The notes below the pieces were generated by a model that did no database searches, had not been told where the DNA came from, and was given only the letters and a program-made list of their open reading frames with translations. This document shows positions 1-8,383 of a DNA stretch of 64,000 bases, in pieces. The stretch's first letter is position 1; every line of letters starts with the position of its first letter. Location: the NCBI GenBank assembly GCA_945861785.1, contig CAMAWD010000008.1, positions 62,001-126,000 of the forward strand, written 5' to 3'. The stretch is from Rhodoferax sp. OV413 (lineage in GTDB: Bacteria; Pseudomonadota; Gammaproteobacteria; Burkholderiales; Burkholderiaceae_C). The position numbers and the translations under genes were made by a program.

Positions 1-2
1 TT

Positions 3-158
3 GACGAATGCAACGCCGAGCGCGTAGCGTGGCGTGACCACCTACCTGCCTATCGCCACCATCAAGAAGGAGCTTCATATCAATTCCTCACCCAACGCCA
101 GTCTAAGGATCTCTTCGACCTACTAACCCGTCTCGTCCCCGGAAAATTTCCGGATTAA
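3..158 (+). CDS. C-terminal end of an unidentified protein (cut by window start)
   Basis: An open frame enters from the left edge and stops with TAA at 156-158, giving the last 51 residues of a protein. The tail is rich in Arg, His and aromatic residues (LPAYRHHQEG, then LFDLLTRLVPGKFPD at the end), which looks like ordinary coding sequence. Too little is left to name a family. It shares the strand of the polysaccharide-type genes that follow, but almost 490 bases separate them. Confidence 0.5.
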   Translation, partial: DECNAERVAWRDHLPAYRHHQEGASYQFLTQRQSKDLFDLLTRLVPGKFPD

Positions 159-647
159 TTGATTGGAAGCAATATAGGCAATCACGCAAATTCTTGGGAA
201 ATGTTAGTGTCGATTCATGGTGATTTGCACGTTAATCCAAGTTTTTGGCGCGATACCGGGTCGCCGTTGGGCGATACTGAAACCAGGCAGTGGCTCCCGT
301 GTAATCAGGACCCGCGCGGGGATGCGGCGAGGACCCGCACGGGGATACGGTGTTTTTGCAGATTGGCTATTTACAGACCGGTGCGATCCACGGTCAGGAG
401 CAGCATTGGCAACATGGTTTTGGAATCCAACAAGATCAGATCCGCGCGGCGAATTCTGCTGGCACCAGTTCGGCGGCATCAGCTGGAGCTTGCGTGGCGG
501 CTGACAACCCTGTTTCACTGGCTGCTGCGCTTCACACCGGATGGCCGGTCTAAATGCTTGCCTTTGTCGCGACTCGCCTGGGCTGTGTCAACACGGGGAG
601 CATGCGCCCCGTGCCGCGAGTGATCTGAGTCTACCGAGAGAGCCCCT
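159..647. other. 489-base stretch without a supported gene
   Basis: Several open frames overlap here on both strands, but none has a ribosome binding site plus a recognisable domain. The stretch holds a 21-base near-perfect direct repeat (307-327 and 330-350, two mismatches). A promoter for the hydroxylase at 648 should lie here, but I see no convincing -35/-10 pair. Confidence 0.5.
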
Positions 648-1361
648 ATGGACCTGGAGACCATCGAAACCCGTCGCATCGAGGCCTTGCAGGGCCCGCT
701 TCGGGGCCCGTTGCTCAAGCTGGGCTTGAAGCTGATCCGACCGTTCAACCGCCTGGTGCGCAGCACGCGATTCGGCCGCGTAGAGTATTACCCGCTCGAC
801 CGCCTGCCCTGGGCCGGCGCGCTGGAAGCCCGGACCCCGGCCATACGCGCCGAACTCGACTCCGTGATGTCGCGCTTGAAGGAGGTGCCAAACGCGCAGG
901 ATGCCTTCAAGGGCCAGGAGGCACTGACCACCGACGACCAATGGAAGACCTTCGTCTTCCTGCGGGGTGCCGGCGCGTGGGAAGAATCGAACTGCCGCCG
1001 CTGCCCCCAGACGCACCAGGCGCTGCAACAGATACCAGGGCTGGAACACGCCATGTTCTCCATCCTCGCCCCCGGCAAGCGCCTGCCGGCGCACTTCGGC
1101 CCCTATGCAGGGTTGATCGACTGCCACCTCGGGCTGCGCGTGCCGGCCGATCCTGACCGCTGCCGGTTGCGCGTCGGCCAGACCACCGTCTCATGGCACG
1201 AAGGCAAACTGCTGGCCTTCGACGACAGCCTGGAACACGAAGTCTGGAACGATACCAACAGCCACCGCGCTGTGCTGCTGATGTACGTGGTGCGCCCGTT
1301 GCCTTGGCCACTCTCATCGCTGAACATCGGGCTGATGCGCTTCCTCGAGCGTGTGCTGTGA
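648..1361 (+). CDS. Aspartyl/asparaginyl beta-hydroxylase-like dioxygenase
   Basis: A 237-residue protein of the Asp/Asn beta-hydroxylase (LpxO-like) cupin family, Fe(II)- and 2-oxoglutarate-dependent enzymes that hydroxylate protein side chains or lipid A acyl chains. The family blocks are visible: HFGPYAGLIDCHLGLRVP near residues 145-162, then W..GK...FDDSLEHEVWN near 181-200, which supply the metal-binding histidines and the 2OG pocket, followed by an Arg in SHRAVLLM. The start is the ATG after a GAGAG-type ribosome site. It is directly upstream of a glycosyltransferase and an exporter, so a lipid or glycolipid substrate is a reasonable inference. The substrate itself is not shown by the sequence. 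Confidence 0.85.
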   Translation: MDLETIETRRIEALQGPLRGPLLKLGLKLIRPFNRLVRSTRFGRVEYYPLDRLPWAGALEARTPAIRAELDSVMSRLKEVPNAQDAFKGQEALTTDDQWKTFVFLRGAGAWEESNCRRCPQTHQALQQIPGLEHAMFSILAPGKRLPAHFGPYAGLIDCHLGLRVPADPDRCRLRVGQTTVSWHEGKLLAFDDSLEHEVWNDTNSHRAVLLMYVVRPLPWPLSSLNIGLMRFLERVL

Positions 1362-1371
1362 CGGTCTAGCG

Positions 1372-2661
1372 ATGCAGCGCCTGAAAATCGTGGTCTCCGC
1401 CTGGGGCAGCACCGGTGATGTTCTCCCGCCGATTGCCGTTGGCGCCGCATTGCGGCGCCGTGGCCACGACGTGCGTTTTGTGGGCAACCCAGTGTTTGAA
1501 CGTCCGGTGCACGATGCAGGCATGACCATGGTCCCGGTCGGCCGCGCCGAGGACCACCACCGCATGATGGACGACGTCGAGCTCTTCGACGCCAGCAAGA
1601 AGAGCACTTCGTCGATCTTCGACGACTATTACTTTCCGCAGATGGTGTTGTTCCACGCGGCGACGGATGCAGCGATGCGCGACGGCGCGCAGGTCCTGTT
1701 GGGGGGCGAACTGGGCTCCATCAATGCGGCCGAACAGCACCATCTCCCCTGGATCATGGTGGCCTGTTCACCCAGCTCCAACCACCACATCGCCAGCCGC
1801 AGCGATCCGCCCCATCCCGAGTGGATGCTGCCGGCCTGGGCGCGGCCCTTGGCACGGCATGGCCTGGGCATGGCGCTTTACTACCGGCTGCGCTTTCTAC
1901 GCGCGGGCCGCGTGCGCTGGCCTTGCGCGGAGGATTCCCCACTGGTAACCCACGCCAAGCCGATGCAATTCCGGGCTACGCTCGGACTGCCACCCCAGCC
2001 GCGTCTGAACCCCGACCACACCCTGTGCATGTGGCCAAAGTGGTTCGCCGCAGCCCAGCATGATTGGCCGGCCGGCTGTAGCATCACCGGGTTCGCCCTC
2101 GACCCCAGGCCCGTGCCGACCGCCAACGACGGCGCGCCGCGGCCGATCGTCGTCACGACCGGATCGACCGCCACCGGCCAACGCGACTACCTGACCCGCG
2201 CAGCAATAGCCTGCGCCATACTGGGGCGTCCCGGGCTGCTCGTCACGCCGCATGCCGACAACGTGCCGGCTGAACTACCGGCAGGCGTGCAGCACGTGGC
2301 CCACGCGCCCTTCAGCGAGTTGCTGGGTCGCGCCGCGCTGTTGGTGCACCACGGCGGCATTGGCACCATCGCCTATGCGTTGGCGGCCGGCGTGCCGCAG
2401 CTCATGACCCCGATGCGTGGTGACCAGTTCGACAACGCCAACCGGGTGCAGCGCCTGGGCGCAGGCGCTATGTTCGCGGCCGGTGAGGCAACCAGCGAGC
2501 AGATCGCCGCGCTGATGCAACGCCAGCTCGACTCTCCCGACGTGGCGCATCAATGCGGGTTGCTGAAACGCCGCGTCGAAGCCGAGGACGGCCTGCAACT
2601 CGCCGCCGATCTGGTCGAATCCGCCACCTGGGCCCGGGTCCACGTCAAGGAGGCGGCATGA
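1372..2661 (+). CDS. GT1-family glycosyltransferase (MGT/UGT type)
   Basis: A 429-residue nucleotide-sugar transferase with the two-Rossmann GT-B layout. The N-terminus (LKIVVSAWGSTGDVLPP) is the acceptor-domain start of sterol/macrolide/rhamnosyl-type GT1 enzymes. The C-terminal donor motif is clear as LLVHHGGIGTIAYALAAGVPQ followed by P...DQFDNANRV. I chose ATG 1372, which begins exactly at the family N-terminus; an upstream GTG at 1351 would overlap the previous stop. Its stop overlaps the next start (ATGA), so it is probably cotranslated with the ABC transporter, suggesting that a glycosylated lipid or natural product is made here and exported. Confidence 0.85.
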   Translation: MQRLKIVVSAWGSTGDVLPPIAVGAALRRRGHDVRFVGNPVFERPVHDAGMTMVPVGRAEDHHRMMDDVELFDASKKSTSSIFDDYYFPQMVLFHAATDAAMRDGAQVLLGGELGSINAAEQHHLPWIMVACSPSSNHHIASRSDPPHPEWMLPAWARPLARHGLGMALYYRLRFLRAGRVRWPCAEDSPLVTHAKPMQFRATLGLPPQPRLNPDHTLCMWPKWFAAAQHDWPAGCSITGFALDPRPVPTANDGAPRPIVVTTGSTATGQRDYLTRAAIACAILGRPGLLVTPHADNVPAELPAGVQHVAHAPFSELLGRAALLVHHGGIGTIAYALAAGVPQLMTPMRGDQFDNANRVQRLGAGAMFAAGEATSEQIAALMQRQLDSPDVAHQCGLLKRRVEAEDGLQLAADLVESATWARVHVKEAA

Positions 2662-3728
2662 AGCTGCACGACCTGCCACAGCTTGCGCTGGGGGATGCCC
2701 CGCCCGCAGGCGGCAGCACGCTGCTGCGGGTGCGGCACGTCCGCAAGTCCTACACCTCGCGCTCGCTGGGCGATGTGCTGCGCATGCGGCCGGCACGTGT
2801 GTCGCCGGCCCTGCGCGATGTCTCGTTCGAGTTGCAGGCTGGCCGTGTGACCGCGCTGCTGGGCCCCAACGGCGCCGGCAAGACGACTTTGATCAATGTG
2901 TTGTGCGACCTGTGCCGGGCCGACGGCGGCGAGGTCTTCGTCGCCGGCCTGCCCATCCCCGAGGCGGGCCTCGCAGCACGGCGACTGGTGGGGTATGCCT
3001 CGACCAACGACCGCAGTTTTCATTGGCGCCTCAGCGGCCGCCACAACCTCGAATTCTTCGCCTCGATGCAGGGCTTTGGGCGCGCGCGGGCGCGGATGCT
3101 GGCCGATGACATGTTGCGCCGCTTCGACCTCAGTACCCATGCCGACCAGTTCTTCCACTCTTACTCTGCCGGCATGAAGAAGCGCCTTGGCCTGGCCCGC
3201 GCTTTCCTGCACGAACCACCGGTGCTTCTGCTCGACGAGCCCACCAACGGCCTGGATGCCCGCTCCACCGAGGAATTGTTGGTGATGGTCCGCGAGCAGA
3301 TCGATGCTTCGAACAAGACTGTGTTGTGGGCCACCCACCGCACCGAAGAAATCGAGCGCCTGTGCGACGACGTGATCGTGCTGATCGATGGCTTGGTGCA
3401 CTTCAATGGCCCGACCGAGGCCTTTCTCGACATCAGTCGCCGCCACATGGCCTTCACTGTCGACGTGCTGGCACCCGCCGGGGATGGCGCAGGCTTCGAG
3501 GCGCTGGCGGTGGAGATGGGGCTGCGTTGCGGCCGGCCGGGTCCCGAGGGCAACTTCGACATCGACGGTGTCGGTGACGAATCTCACCTGTCGTCCGTGC
3601 TGGTACGCCTGATCGGCGCCGGTGCCCGGGTGCGGCAAGTGGCGCGCCATGCAGAGCCGCTGCACCACGTGTTCAGCCACCTCGCCAGCCTGGGCGGAAT
3701 CGAGCCCGACAGGCAGGTACCGCGATGA
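2658..3728 (+). CDS. ABC transporter ATP-binding protein
   Basis: A 356-residue ATPase subunit. Walker A is GPNGAGKTT (about 69-77), the signature is YSAGMKKRL, Walker B is VLLLDEPTNGLD and the switch His is in WATHRTEE. The pattern is that of ABC-2 export ATPases (drug, polysaccharide or NodI-like). An extension of about 80 residues follows the ATPase core and might bind substrate. The ATG follows an AAGGAGG site inside the glycosyltransferase end, and the stop overlaps the permease start. With the permease it would form a homodimeric exporter at the inner membrane. Confidence 0.9.
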   Translation: MKLHDLPQLALGDAPPAGGSTLLRVRHVRKSYTSRSLGDVLRMRPARVSPALRDVSFELQAGRVTALLGPNGAGKTTLINVLCDLCRADGGEVFVAGLPIPEAGLAARRLVGYASTNDRSFHWRLSGRHNLEFFASMQGFGRARARMLADDMLRRFDLSTHADQFFHSYSAGMKKRLGLARAFLHEPPVLLLDEPTNGLDARSTEELLVMVREQIDASNKTVLWATHRTEEIERLCDDVIVLIDGLVHFNGPTEAFLDISRRHMAFTVDVLAPAGDGAGFEALAVEMGLRCGRPGPEGNFDIDGVGDESHLSSVLVRLIGAGARVRQVARHAEPLHHVFSHLASLGGIEPDRQVPR

Positions 3729-4543
3729 ACGGGGTGCTGCGCCTGCTGGGCGCGTTCGTACTGCGTGATTTCCGCATCGCCACCAGCTACAAGTTCAACT
3801 TTTTCTTCCAACTCACGTACGGCTTCTTCATCGTCGCGGCATTCTATTTCATCGCAAAAATGGCCGACAACGACACCGCGCGCCAGATCCTGGCGCGTTA
3901 TGACGCCAGCTACTTCTCCTTCATACTGGTGGGCATCGCCTCGGCCGGGATGATGCAGACCTCGCTCAACGGCTTTGCCGAACAGATGCGCAACGGCATG
4001 ACTGAAGGGTCGCTCGAAATGACCTTTGCCTGCCCGGTGCGCCCGACCTGGATCCTGGTGCTGCCGTGTCTCTGGTCTTACGTCTTCGAGTCGCTGAAGG
4101 CGGTGCTCATTCTGGTCATGGGCGTGGCATTCTTCGGCGCCGATCTGCACCGGGCCGACCTGCTCAGTGGCCTGGTGATGTTGATGCTGGTCGTCACGTC
4201 CTATGCCGTGTTCGGCATGTTAGGCGCTGCGCTGACGCTGGTGCTCAAGCGCGCCGACATCGTCAACGTCGTGTTCAGTGCGGCCACCGCACTGGTCGGC
4301 GGCGCGTTTTTCCCAATCGACCTCTTCCCAGGCTGGTTGCGCGCCGTCTCCGGCATCCTGCCCATGACCTATGCCTACGAGGGCCTGCGCCTGGCCCTGC
4401 TGGCCGGCGCCGGACTGTACGAAATCCGCAGTCAGCTTGCCATCCTCGCCGTGTTCAGCGTCGTCTGCCTGCCGCTGGCCTTCATGGTCGCCAGCGCCGC
4501 CATCAACAAGGCCAAGCGGGACGGCAGCCTGGGCGTTTTCTGA
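3725..4543 (+). CDS. ABC-2 type permease
   Basis: A 272-residue membrane subunit with about six hydrophobic segments and the ABC-2 permease C-terminal signature (FFPIDLFPGWLRAVSGILPM...YEGLR). It begins by ATGA overlap with the ATPase and is clearly its partner. The ABC-2 class exports polysaccharides, teichoic-acid-like polymers, glycolipids or drugs; the adjoining chain-length regulator favours a polymer or glycolipid cargo. The distal part has a repetitive Leu/Ala/Val membrane composition but no disruption. Confidence 0.88.
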   Translation: MNGVLRLLGAFVLRDFRIATSYKFNFFFQLTYGFFIVAAFYFIAKMADNDTARQILARYDASYFSFILVGIASAGMMQTSLNGFAEQMRNGMTEGSLEMTFACPVRPTWILVLPCLWSYVFESLKAVLILVMGVAFFGADLHRADLLSGLVMLMLVVTSYAVFGMLGAALTLVLKRADIVNVVFSAATALVGGAFFPIDLFPGWLRAVSGILPMTYAYEGLRLALLAGAGLYEIRSQLAILAVFSVVCLPLAFMVASAAINKAKRDGSLGVF

Positions 4544-4615
4544 GATGAGTCACTCTGCGCACACCGGTCGCCAGGGGACCTTCAGCCACCCGCATAGCCG
4601 CTAAACTCGCCCCTC

Positions 4616-5779
4616 ATGCAGCCAAACGGAACTCTCGGCGATTACTGGACTGCGCTGTATTCCAGCAAGTGGATCATCTTGGCCGTCACGCTGTCGTCGA
4701 TGGCCTTCTCGATCTGGCTCAGTCACTATCTGCCCCCCGTGTACGAGGCCAAGGCCTCGTTCTACGTGCCGGTCAATGCCCAGGCGCCCGGCGGCACCAG
4801 CGGCTCTGCGCGGGGGCCGCTGCAGACCATCCTGAAACCCGCGCCGGACGAAAAGGAAGCGGGCCTGGTCATCGGTGTGCTCAAGGGACAGGATCTGGGC
4901 CGGCGCGTTCGCGAACTTTTCCCCCAGAAGGATCCCGCGTTCTTCACCAAGAACGTCGACTTTACCGCCAGTCCGCAATTCTTCATCGACATCTATGTGC
5001 GCGACAGCGATCCGAAATTCGCAGCCGAGGTTGCCAACGCCTATATGCAGGCCTACCGTGACTTCCATACCGACAAGCTGCGCGCCAATGCGCTGGAGGC
5101 GGCCGCGGCACTGCAGGCCCAGTACAACTCGCTGACCGATCGTCTGAACAAGAAGACCCTGGACGCGCGCAACTACCAGGTGCGCAACCAACTGCTGTCC
5201 GAGGGTGAAACCGAGGGGCGTTACAGCGCCCAGGTGCGAGACGTCGAGCGCCGGCTGGATGAGGTCAGCATCGAGGTGCAAGCGGCCCGGGCGCGGCTGG
5301 GTATCGCATCGAAGCGTCCGCTGCCGATCGACGGCGAGCCAGTCACCGAGGCACTGCCCCTCGGCAACCCACCCCGGGAGGCCCTGCGCGGGCTGGAGGC
5401 CCGGCAGGCGGCACTGGCGGAACAGCTCGGCGCGCTGCGTGCCGGCTCGGGCGGCGCGATCTCCAAGGTGAGCGAGTTGCAGTCGCTCACGGCGGACCGG
5501 AGCCTGCTCAGGGGGATGCTGTCCAACGTCGAAAACAGTCTGGCCGAGGCCCGGTTGCAGAGTGAATCGGCGCAGGCCCTGGTGGTAACGGTGCAGACCG
5601 CCCAGCCACCCAGCCAGCCGGGCTTCCCCATCGCCGGCTTGAACGGCGGCGTCGGCCTCTTGCTGGGCTTCATCGCCGGTTGTTACAACGCGCTGCTGCT
5701 CGAATACCTGCGCCTGCGCCGGCTTGCGAAGGCACGCCGGCAGCTCGACTACAGCTTGCTGTCCGAGGTAAGCCCGTGA
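4616..5779 (+). CDS. Wzz/GumC-type polysaccharide chain-length determinant
   Basis: A 387-residue inner-membrane protein with the polysaccharide co-polymerase layout: one membrane segment near 20-40 (WIILAVTLSSMAFSIW), a long periplasmic alpha/beta and coiled-coil region, and a second membrane segment near 340-365 (GLLLGFIAGCYNALLLEYL) followed by a basic cytoplasmic tail. Chain-length proteins work with the polymerase or exporter to set polymer length. No tyrosine-kinase domain is fused. A 72-base gap separates it from the permease, with a possible TAAACT -10 element just before the start, so it may have its own promoter. Confidence 0.82.
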   Translation: MQPNGTLGDYWTALYSSKWIILAVTLSSMAFSIWLSHYLPPVYEAKASFYVPVNAQAPGGTSGSARGPLQTILKPAPDEKEAGLVIGVLKGQDLGRRVRELFPQKDPAFFTKNVDFTASPQFFIDIYVRDSDPKFAAEVANAYMQAYRDFHTDKLRANALEAAAALQAQYNSLTDRLNKKTLDARNYQVRNQLLSEGETEGRYSAQVRDVERRLDEVSIEVQAARARLGIASKRPLPIDGEPVTEALPLGNPPREALRGLEARQAALAEQLGALRAGSGGAISKVSELQSLTADRSLLRGMLSNVENSLAEARLQSESAQALVVTVQTAQPPSQPGFPIAGLNGGVGLLLGFIAGCYNALLLEYLRLRRLAKARRQLDYSLLSEVSP

Positions 5780-6156
5780 CCGAACCGAACGCGTCCGACC
5801 CCAACGTGAGCGGCCCGGTCATCCCAGGCCCTACCGTCCCGGATCCGAACATGGCAGCGCAGAACACGGCAAGCGCAACTGCGGTGGGCCAGGTCGTGGT
5901 GGGCATGCAGGCGCTCGATGATGCCGACCGCAGGGAGGTGCTGTGGCGCACCTACCAGGCGGTGCAAGCCGAGCAATTGGCCCTTGGCACGCTGCCCGAC
6001 GTCGACCGCACGGTTCTGTCGCCACTGGGCAGATGGCTCGCATTGCTGGGTGCCGTGCAATTGGGTCTGCTGGTGGCATCGTTCAGCGTGTTTTCGATCT
6101 TTGTCGTCACGCGCATGATCCTGCACATCGACTTCAGCCGCTACTTGGGTGTCTGA
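5776..6156 (+). CDS. Small Pro/Asn-rich membrane protein of the export cluster
   Basis: A 126-residue protein starting at GTG 5776 (GTGA overlap with the chain-length gene). It opens with a low-complexity Pro/Asn/Val/Thr stretch, has a helical middle (ADRREVLWRTYQAVQAEQLA) and carries one or two hydrophobic segments near the C-terminus (WLALLGAVQLGLLVASFSVF...). No family recognised. Translational coupling on both sides suggests it is a structural or accessory part of the polymer export machinery. Confidence 0.6.
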   Translation: MTEPNASDPNVSGPVIPGPTVPDPNMAAQNTASATAVGQVVVGMQALDDADRREVLWRTYQAVQAEQLALGTLPDVDRTVLSPLGRWLALLGAVQLGLLVASFSVFSIFVVTRMILHIDFSRYLGV

Positions 6157-6499
6157 GGGCCCAAAGATGCACGTCGAACGCCGCCGCCAAGCACAGGATA
6201 TCAGGACGCACCAGGCCGAACGCCGCCGCCAGGAACACGATCGCAGGGTGTACCAGGTCGAACGCCGTCGCCAGGCGCAGGATCTCGGCCAACGCCTGCG
6301 CGAGGCCATGTCACGCCGGCTGGCGCGCCGATTGTTGCCGGTTGACGGCCGTTGGCTGTACCCCGACGAGGCCCAAGCCCTGCACCGCCGCAACCGTCGG
6401 CGGGCTTGGGAGGTTCTGGTCGAACTGCTGCTCCTGATCGGCGTGCTGGCGCTGATCACCTTCGTCTTTGTCCAATTGACCTGGGTGATGGCATATTAG
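6149..6499 (+). CDS. Small Arg-rich tandem-repeat membrane protein
   Basis: A 116-residue protein reading from GTG 6149, overlapping the previous gene; ATG 6167 is an alternative start. The N-terminal half contains three copies of a charged unit (VERRRQAQD, AERRRQEHD, VERRRQAQD) spaced about 15-16 residues apart, predicted helical and strongly basic. A single membrane helix (VELLLLIGVLALITFVFVQL) ends the protein. No family recognised. It closes the same-strand cluster; the basic repeats could contact an anionic polymer or membrane surface, which is inference only. Confidence 0.6.
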   Translation: MSEGPKMHVERRRQAQDIRTHQAERRRQEHDRRVYQVERRRQAQDLGQRLREAMSRRLARRLLPVDGRWLYPDEAQALHRRNRRRAWEVLVELLLLIGVLALITFVFVQLTWVMAY

Positions 6500-6760
6500 A
6501 CGGGCCGGTGGTGCACTCGGCCATCGCTCACCGTCGCCGTCAAGAATGCTTGTTGATGGCGGTGCCGCCGCAAAATGCAATCGTGCCTTTCGGCGCTGGC
6601 GCGTTGATTTGAGGTGGCCACCGGGGTACTGGTTCAGCGGCTGTTGCCATCGGAGGGCCAGTCTGACGCTCAGGCCAACACTTCGAGGCCTTGCTGTTCG
6701 ACAACAGCCAGCAGCTTCGGGCAATCTGACGCCGGCATCTGCAGTGCAAGTCTCCACACT

Positions 6761-7174
6761 TCAGTGGCTGTTGACCCAGTTTTCAACAACGAGGCCAGCG
6801 TAGCTGACAAAGTCTGCCTCGTTGTTGGTGACCAGCGTCACCCCCAGGGCAACCGCGTGCGACGCGATGAGTTTGTCCAGGGCATCCCTGTTTCGGTCTT
6901 TGTAGGCGGCTCGTATCGGTCCATAAGCCCTGGCGGCCTGTGCTTCGAAGGGCGCAAGCAGGATGTCTTCCAGCAAGCTGTCCAGGGCGGACCGATTGGA
7001 AGCTTGCGCGGCGACGCTCGAACAGGCGATACCGAATTCGAGTTCAGCCAACGTCACCGCAGAAATCACCACGTCGCCCACAAAACATGACGCAAAGCGC
7101 TCGCGCACCTCGGGGGGCTGGTGCTTCATCAAGTAGATGCAGATGTTGGTGTCGAGCATGTATTTCGGTTTCAT
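6761..7174 (-). CDS. vapC: VapC-type PIN-domain toxin (intact)
   Basis: A 137-residue PIN-domain endoribonuclease. The four acidic positions of the family can be placed: Asp in MLDTN near residue 8, Glu in LAELEFG, Asp in RDALDKLIASHA and the C-terminal NNEADF. The length is normal and the frame is uninterrupted. The start overlaps the stop of vapB (ATGA). VapC toxins cleave tRNA or rRNA and are held inactive by VapB. The last residues (VVENWVNSH) recur as a relic at 26564-26593. Confidence 0.9.
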   Translation of the reverse strand: MKPKYMLDTNICIYLMKHQPPEVRERFASCFVGDVVISAVTLAELEFGIACSSVAAQASNRSALDSLLEDILLAPFEAQAARAYGPIRAAYKDRNRDALDKLIASHAVALGVTLVTNNEADFVSYAGLVVENWVNSH

Positions 7175-7407
7175 AGGGCTTCGCGCTCGCCTTCCAAGTT
7201 TTCGCCGCGTCCTTGCGCCATGAAGTCCGGTGAAAATCTGGCGAGTTTGGCCAGCACATCACCGATGCGCCTCTGCGCCGGTCGGATACGCAACTCGTCG
7301 CCCAGGCGCTCGATGACCAACTCCACATCCCAATTGTTGTAGGCAAGTTCCGCCGGAATGCGAACGGCCTGCGAGTTGCCGTTCTTGAAAAGTTTGGTGT
7401 TTGCCAT
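7171..7407 (-). CDS. vapB: VapB-type antitoxin (SpoVT/AbrB-like fold)
   Basis: A 78-residue antitoxin. The N-terminus (MANTKLFKNGNSQAVRIP) is the DNA-binding swapped-hairpin motif of VapB/MazE-like proteins, and the C-terminal half (LARFSPDFMAQGRGE) would wrap the toxin. I chose ATG 7407 because it begins at the motif; the frame stays open further upstream without support. It is translationally coupled to vapC, and repeated operator-like sequence lies directly upstream. Confidence 0.88.
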   Translation of the reverse strand: MANTKLFKNGNSQAVRIPAELAYNNWDVELVIERLGDELRIRPAQRRIGDVLAKLARFSPDFMAQGRGENLEGEREAL

Positions 7408-7423
7408 GAAGAACTCAGATTGA

Positions 7424-7477
7424 ATGTATCTATGGATGTTAGCCCAAAGCGGCGGCGATGTATGTACATGGATGTAC
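7424..7477 (-). promoter_or_regulatory. Putative VapBC operator with repeated half-sites
   Basis: Just upstream of vapB lies a perfect inverted repeat GTACAT-GG-ATGTAC (7464-7477). About 40 bases closer to the gene a related sequence (ATGTATCTATGGATGT, 7424-7439) repeats the same half-site pattern. Two similar sites in this position fit cooperative autorepression by a VapBC complex, as is usual for the family. The binding itself is inferred. Confidence 0.5.
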
Positions 7478-7926
7478 CTTTGGAGAGGGTCGGGCAAAAT
7501 TACACCGCCTGTTGACACCGGGCTGGATCAGACCCAACTGCCGACTTTTGGCTGACCCACTGTCGACGGGTGCCATCCCTCGCCCCCCGATTCTGCGCAC
7601 CGCGCGCCTGAGAGGCGAGGCCGCCAGCGAAGGCCTCGAAACCATGGTCGCATGACGGCGAACCGCAGCGCCTCGGTTCTGGCCTGGCCGCTTGACTGAA
7701 GTGGCCCCGGTTGTCTGAACCGCTTTCCCCGACCCTCAAGTGGCCTGTGGTGTGCAGCAAGCTGCATGCGCCTTGCTCTGACTCCGGTATGTCAAATATC
7801 CAGTAGTCACCGAGCGGCAACACGCATGGATACATGGTCAGATTGGCGAAAATGCGGCGAAAGTATTGGACAGATCATGGCCGAAAGGGAGCGACAATGC
7901 CGCTTCCTGGCCTGATCGTCCTGCCG

Positions 7927-7972
7927 CCTGTCAATCCATAGGCCTCTGGTTCGAGCCCAGGTCGGGGAGCCA
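7927..7972 (+). pseudogene. 3' fragment of a tRNA-Asn gene (integration scar)
   Basis: The sequence reads as the 3' half of a tRNA. There is a T arm with stem TCTGG/CCAGG and loop TTCGAGC, then the 3' acceptor strand TCGGGGA, discriminator G and CCA ending at 7972. The anticodon-arm remnant (CTGTCAATCC) differs by one base from the CTGTTAATCC expected for tRNA-Asn. The 5' half is absent: no TCCCCGA acceptor or D arm lies in the preceding 40 bases. A terminator follows immediately. Duplicated tRNA 3' ends are the classic leftover of integrase-mediated insertion, so this is probably one att end of a lost or decayed element. Confidence 0.7.
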
Positions 7973-7981
7973 AATTTGAAG

Positions 7982-8011
7982 AACCCACTGTTGCGAGATG
8001 GTGGGTTTTCT
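7982..8011 (+). terminator. Rho-independent terminator of the lost tRNA
   Basis: Stem AACCCAC (7982-7988) pairs with GTGGGTT (8001-8007) around a 12-base loop and runs into a short T tract. It sits 9 bases after the tRNA CCA end, the normal place for a tRNA terminator, supporting the reading that the whole tRNA 3' flank was retained. Confidence 0.65.
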
Positions 8012-8079
8012 ACTTTCCGGCAGCAACTTTTGCTCGCCATCCGTGGCAACCATGCCGCAACCATCTTCCAGGGCCACAC

Positions 8080-8373
8080 ATGAACACCGATTCCACCACC
8101 ATGGCCCATGCCTCACTGGCGCAAGAGGCCGCCGCCGCATTGCATGCCATATCGGAGCAGGCCAAGACAGAGAACCTCGCCTTGGTTGCAGCCTTGTCAG
8201 CTGACGCCAACGACACCCAAATCGCGGAGCACATCCGGGCCATGGTGGCCTTGACCATAGGCCACCTGTCGGTCGATGCACCGGCAACGACCCGAAACCA
8301 TGCCGCGCAGTGGCAGGCGTGGGCGCTGGGCGTCGCCAACGGGGCTGTGCAGACCGTGCCAGCGGCAATCTGA
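8080..8373 (+). CDS. Small Ala-rich hypothetical protein
   Basis: A 97-residue acidic, Ala-rich, probably all-helical protein (SLAQEAAAALHAISEQAKTE...). No family recognised. It begins at an ATG 69 bases after the tRNA terminator and has no strong ribosome site. Codon use resembles the neighbouring real genes and the length of the open frame is credible, but it may be accessory. Moderate confidence that it is expressed. Confidence 0.45.
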   Translation: MNTDSTTMAHASLAQEAAAALHAISEQAKTENLALVAALSADANDTQIAEHIRAMVALTIGHLSVDAPATTRNHAAQWQAWALGVANGAVQTVPAAI

Positions 8374-8383
8374 TGCCGGTGCA

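Noticed and set aside
159-623. 154-codon frame between the first partial gene and the hydroxylase
   Set aside because: It competes with several frames of similar length on both strands and shows no domain, start signal or consistent codon use.
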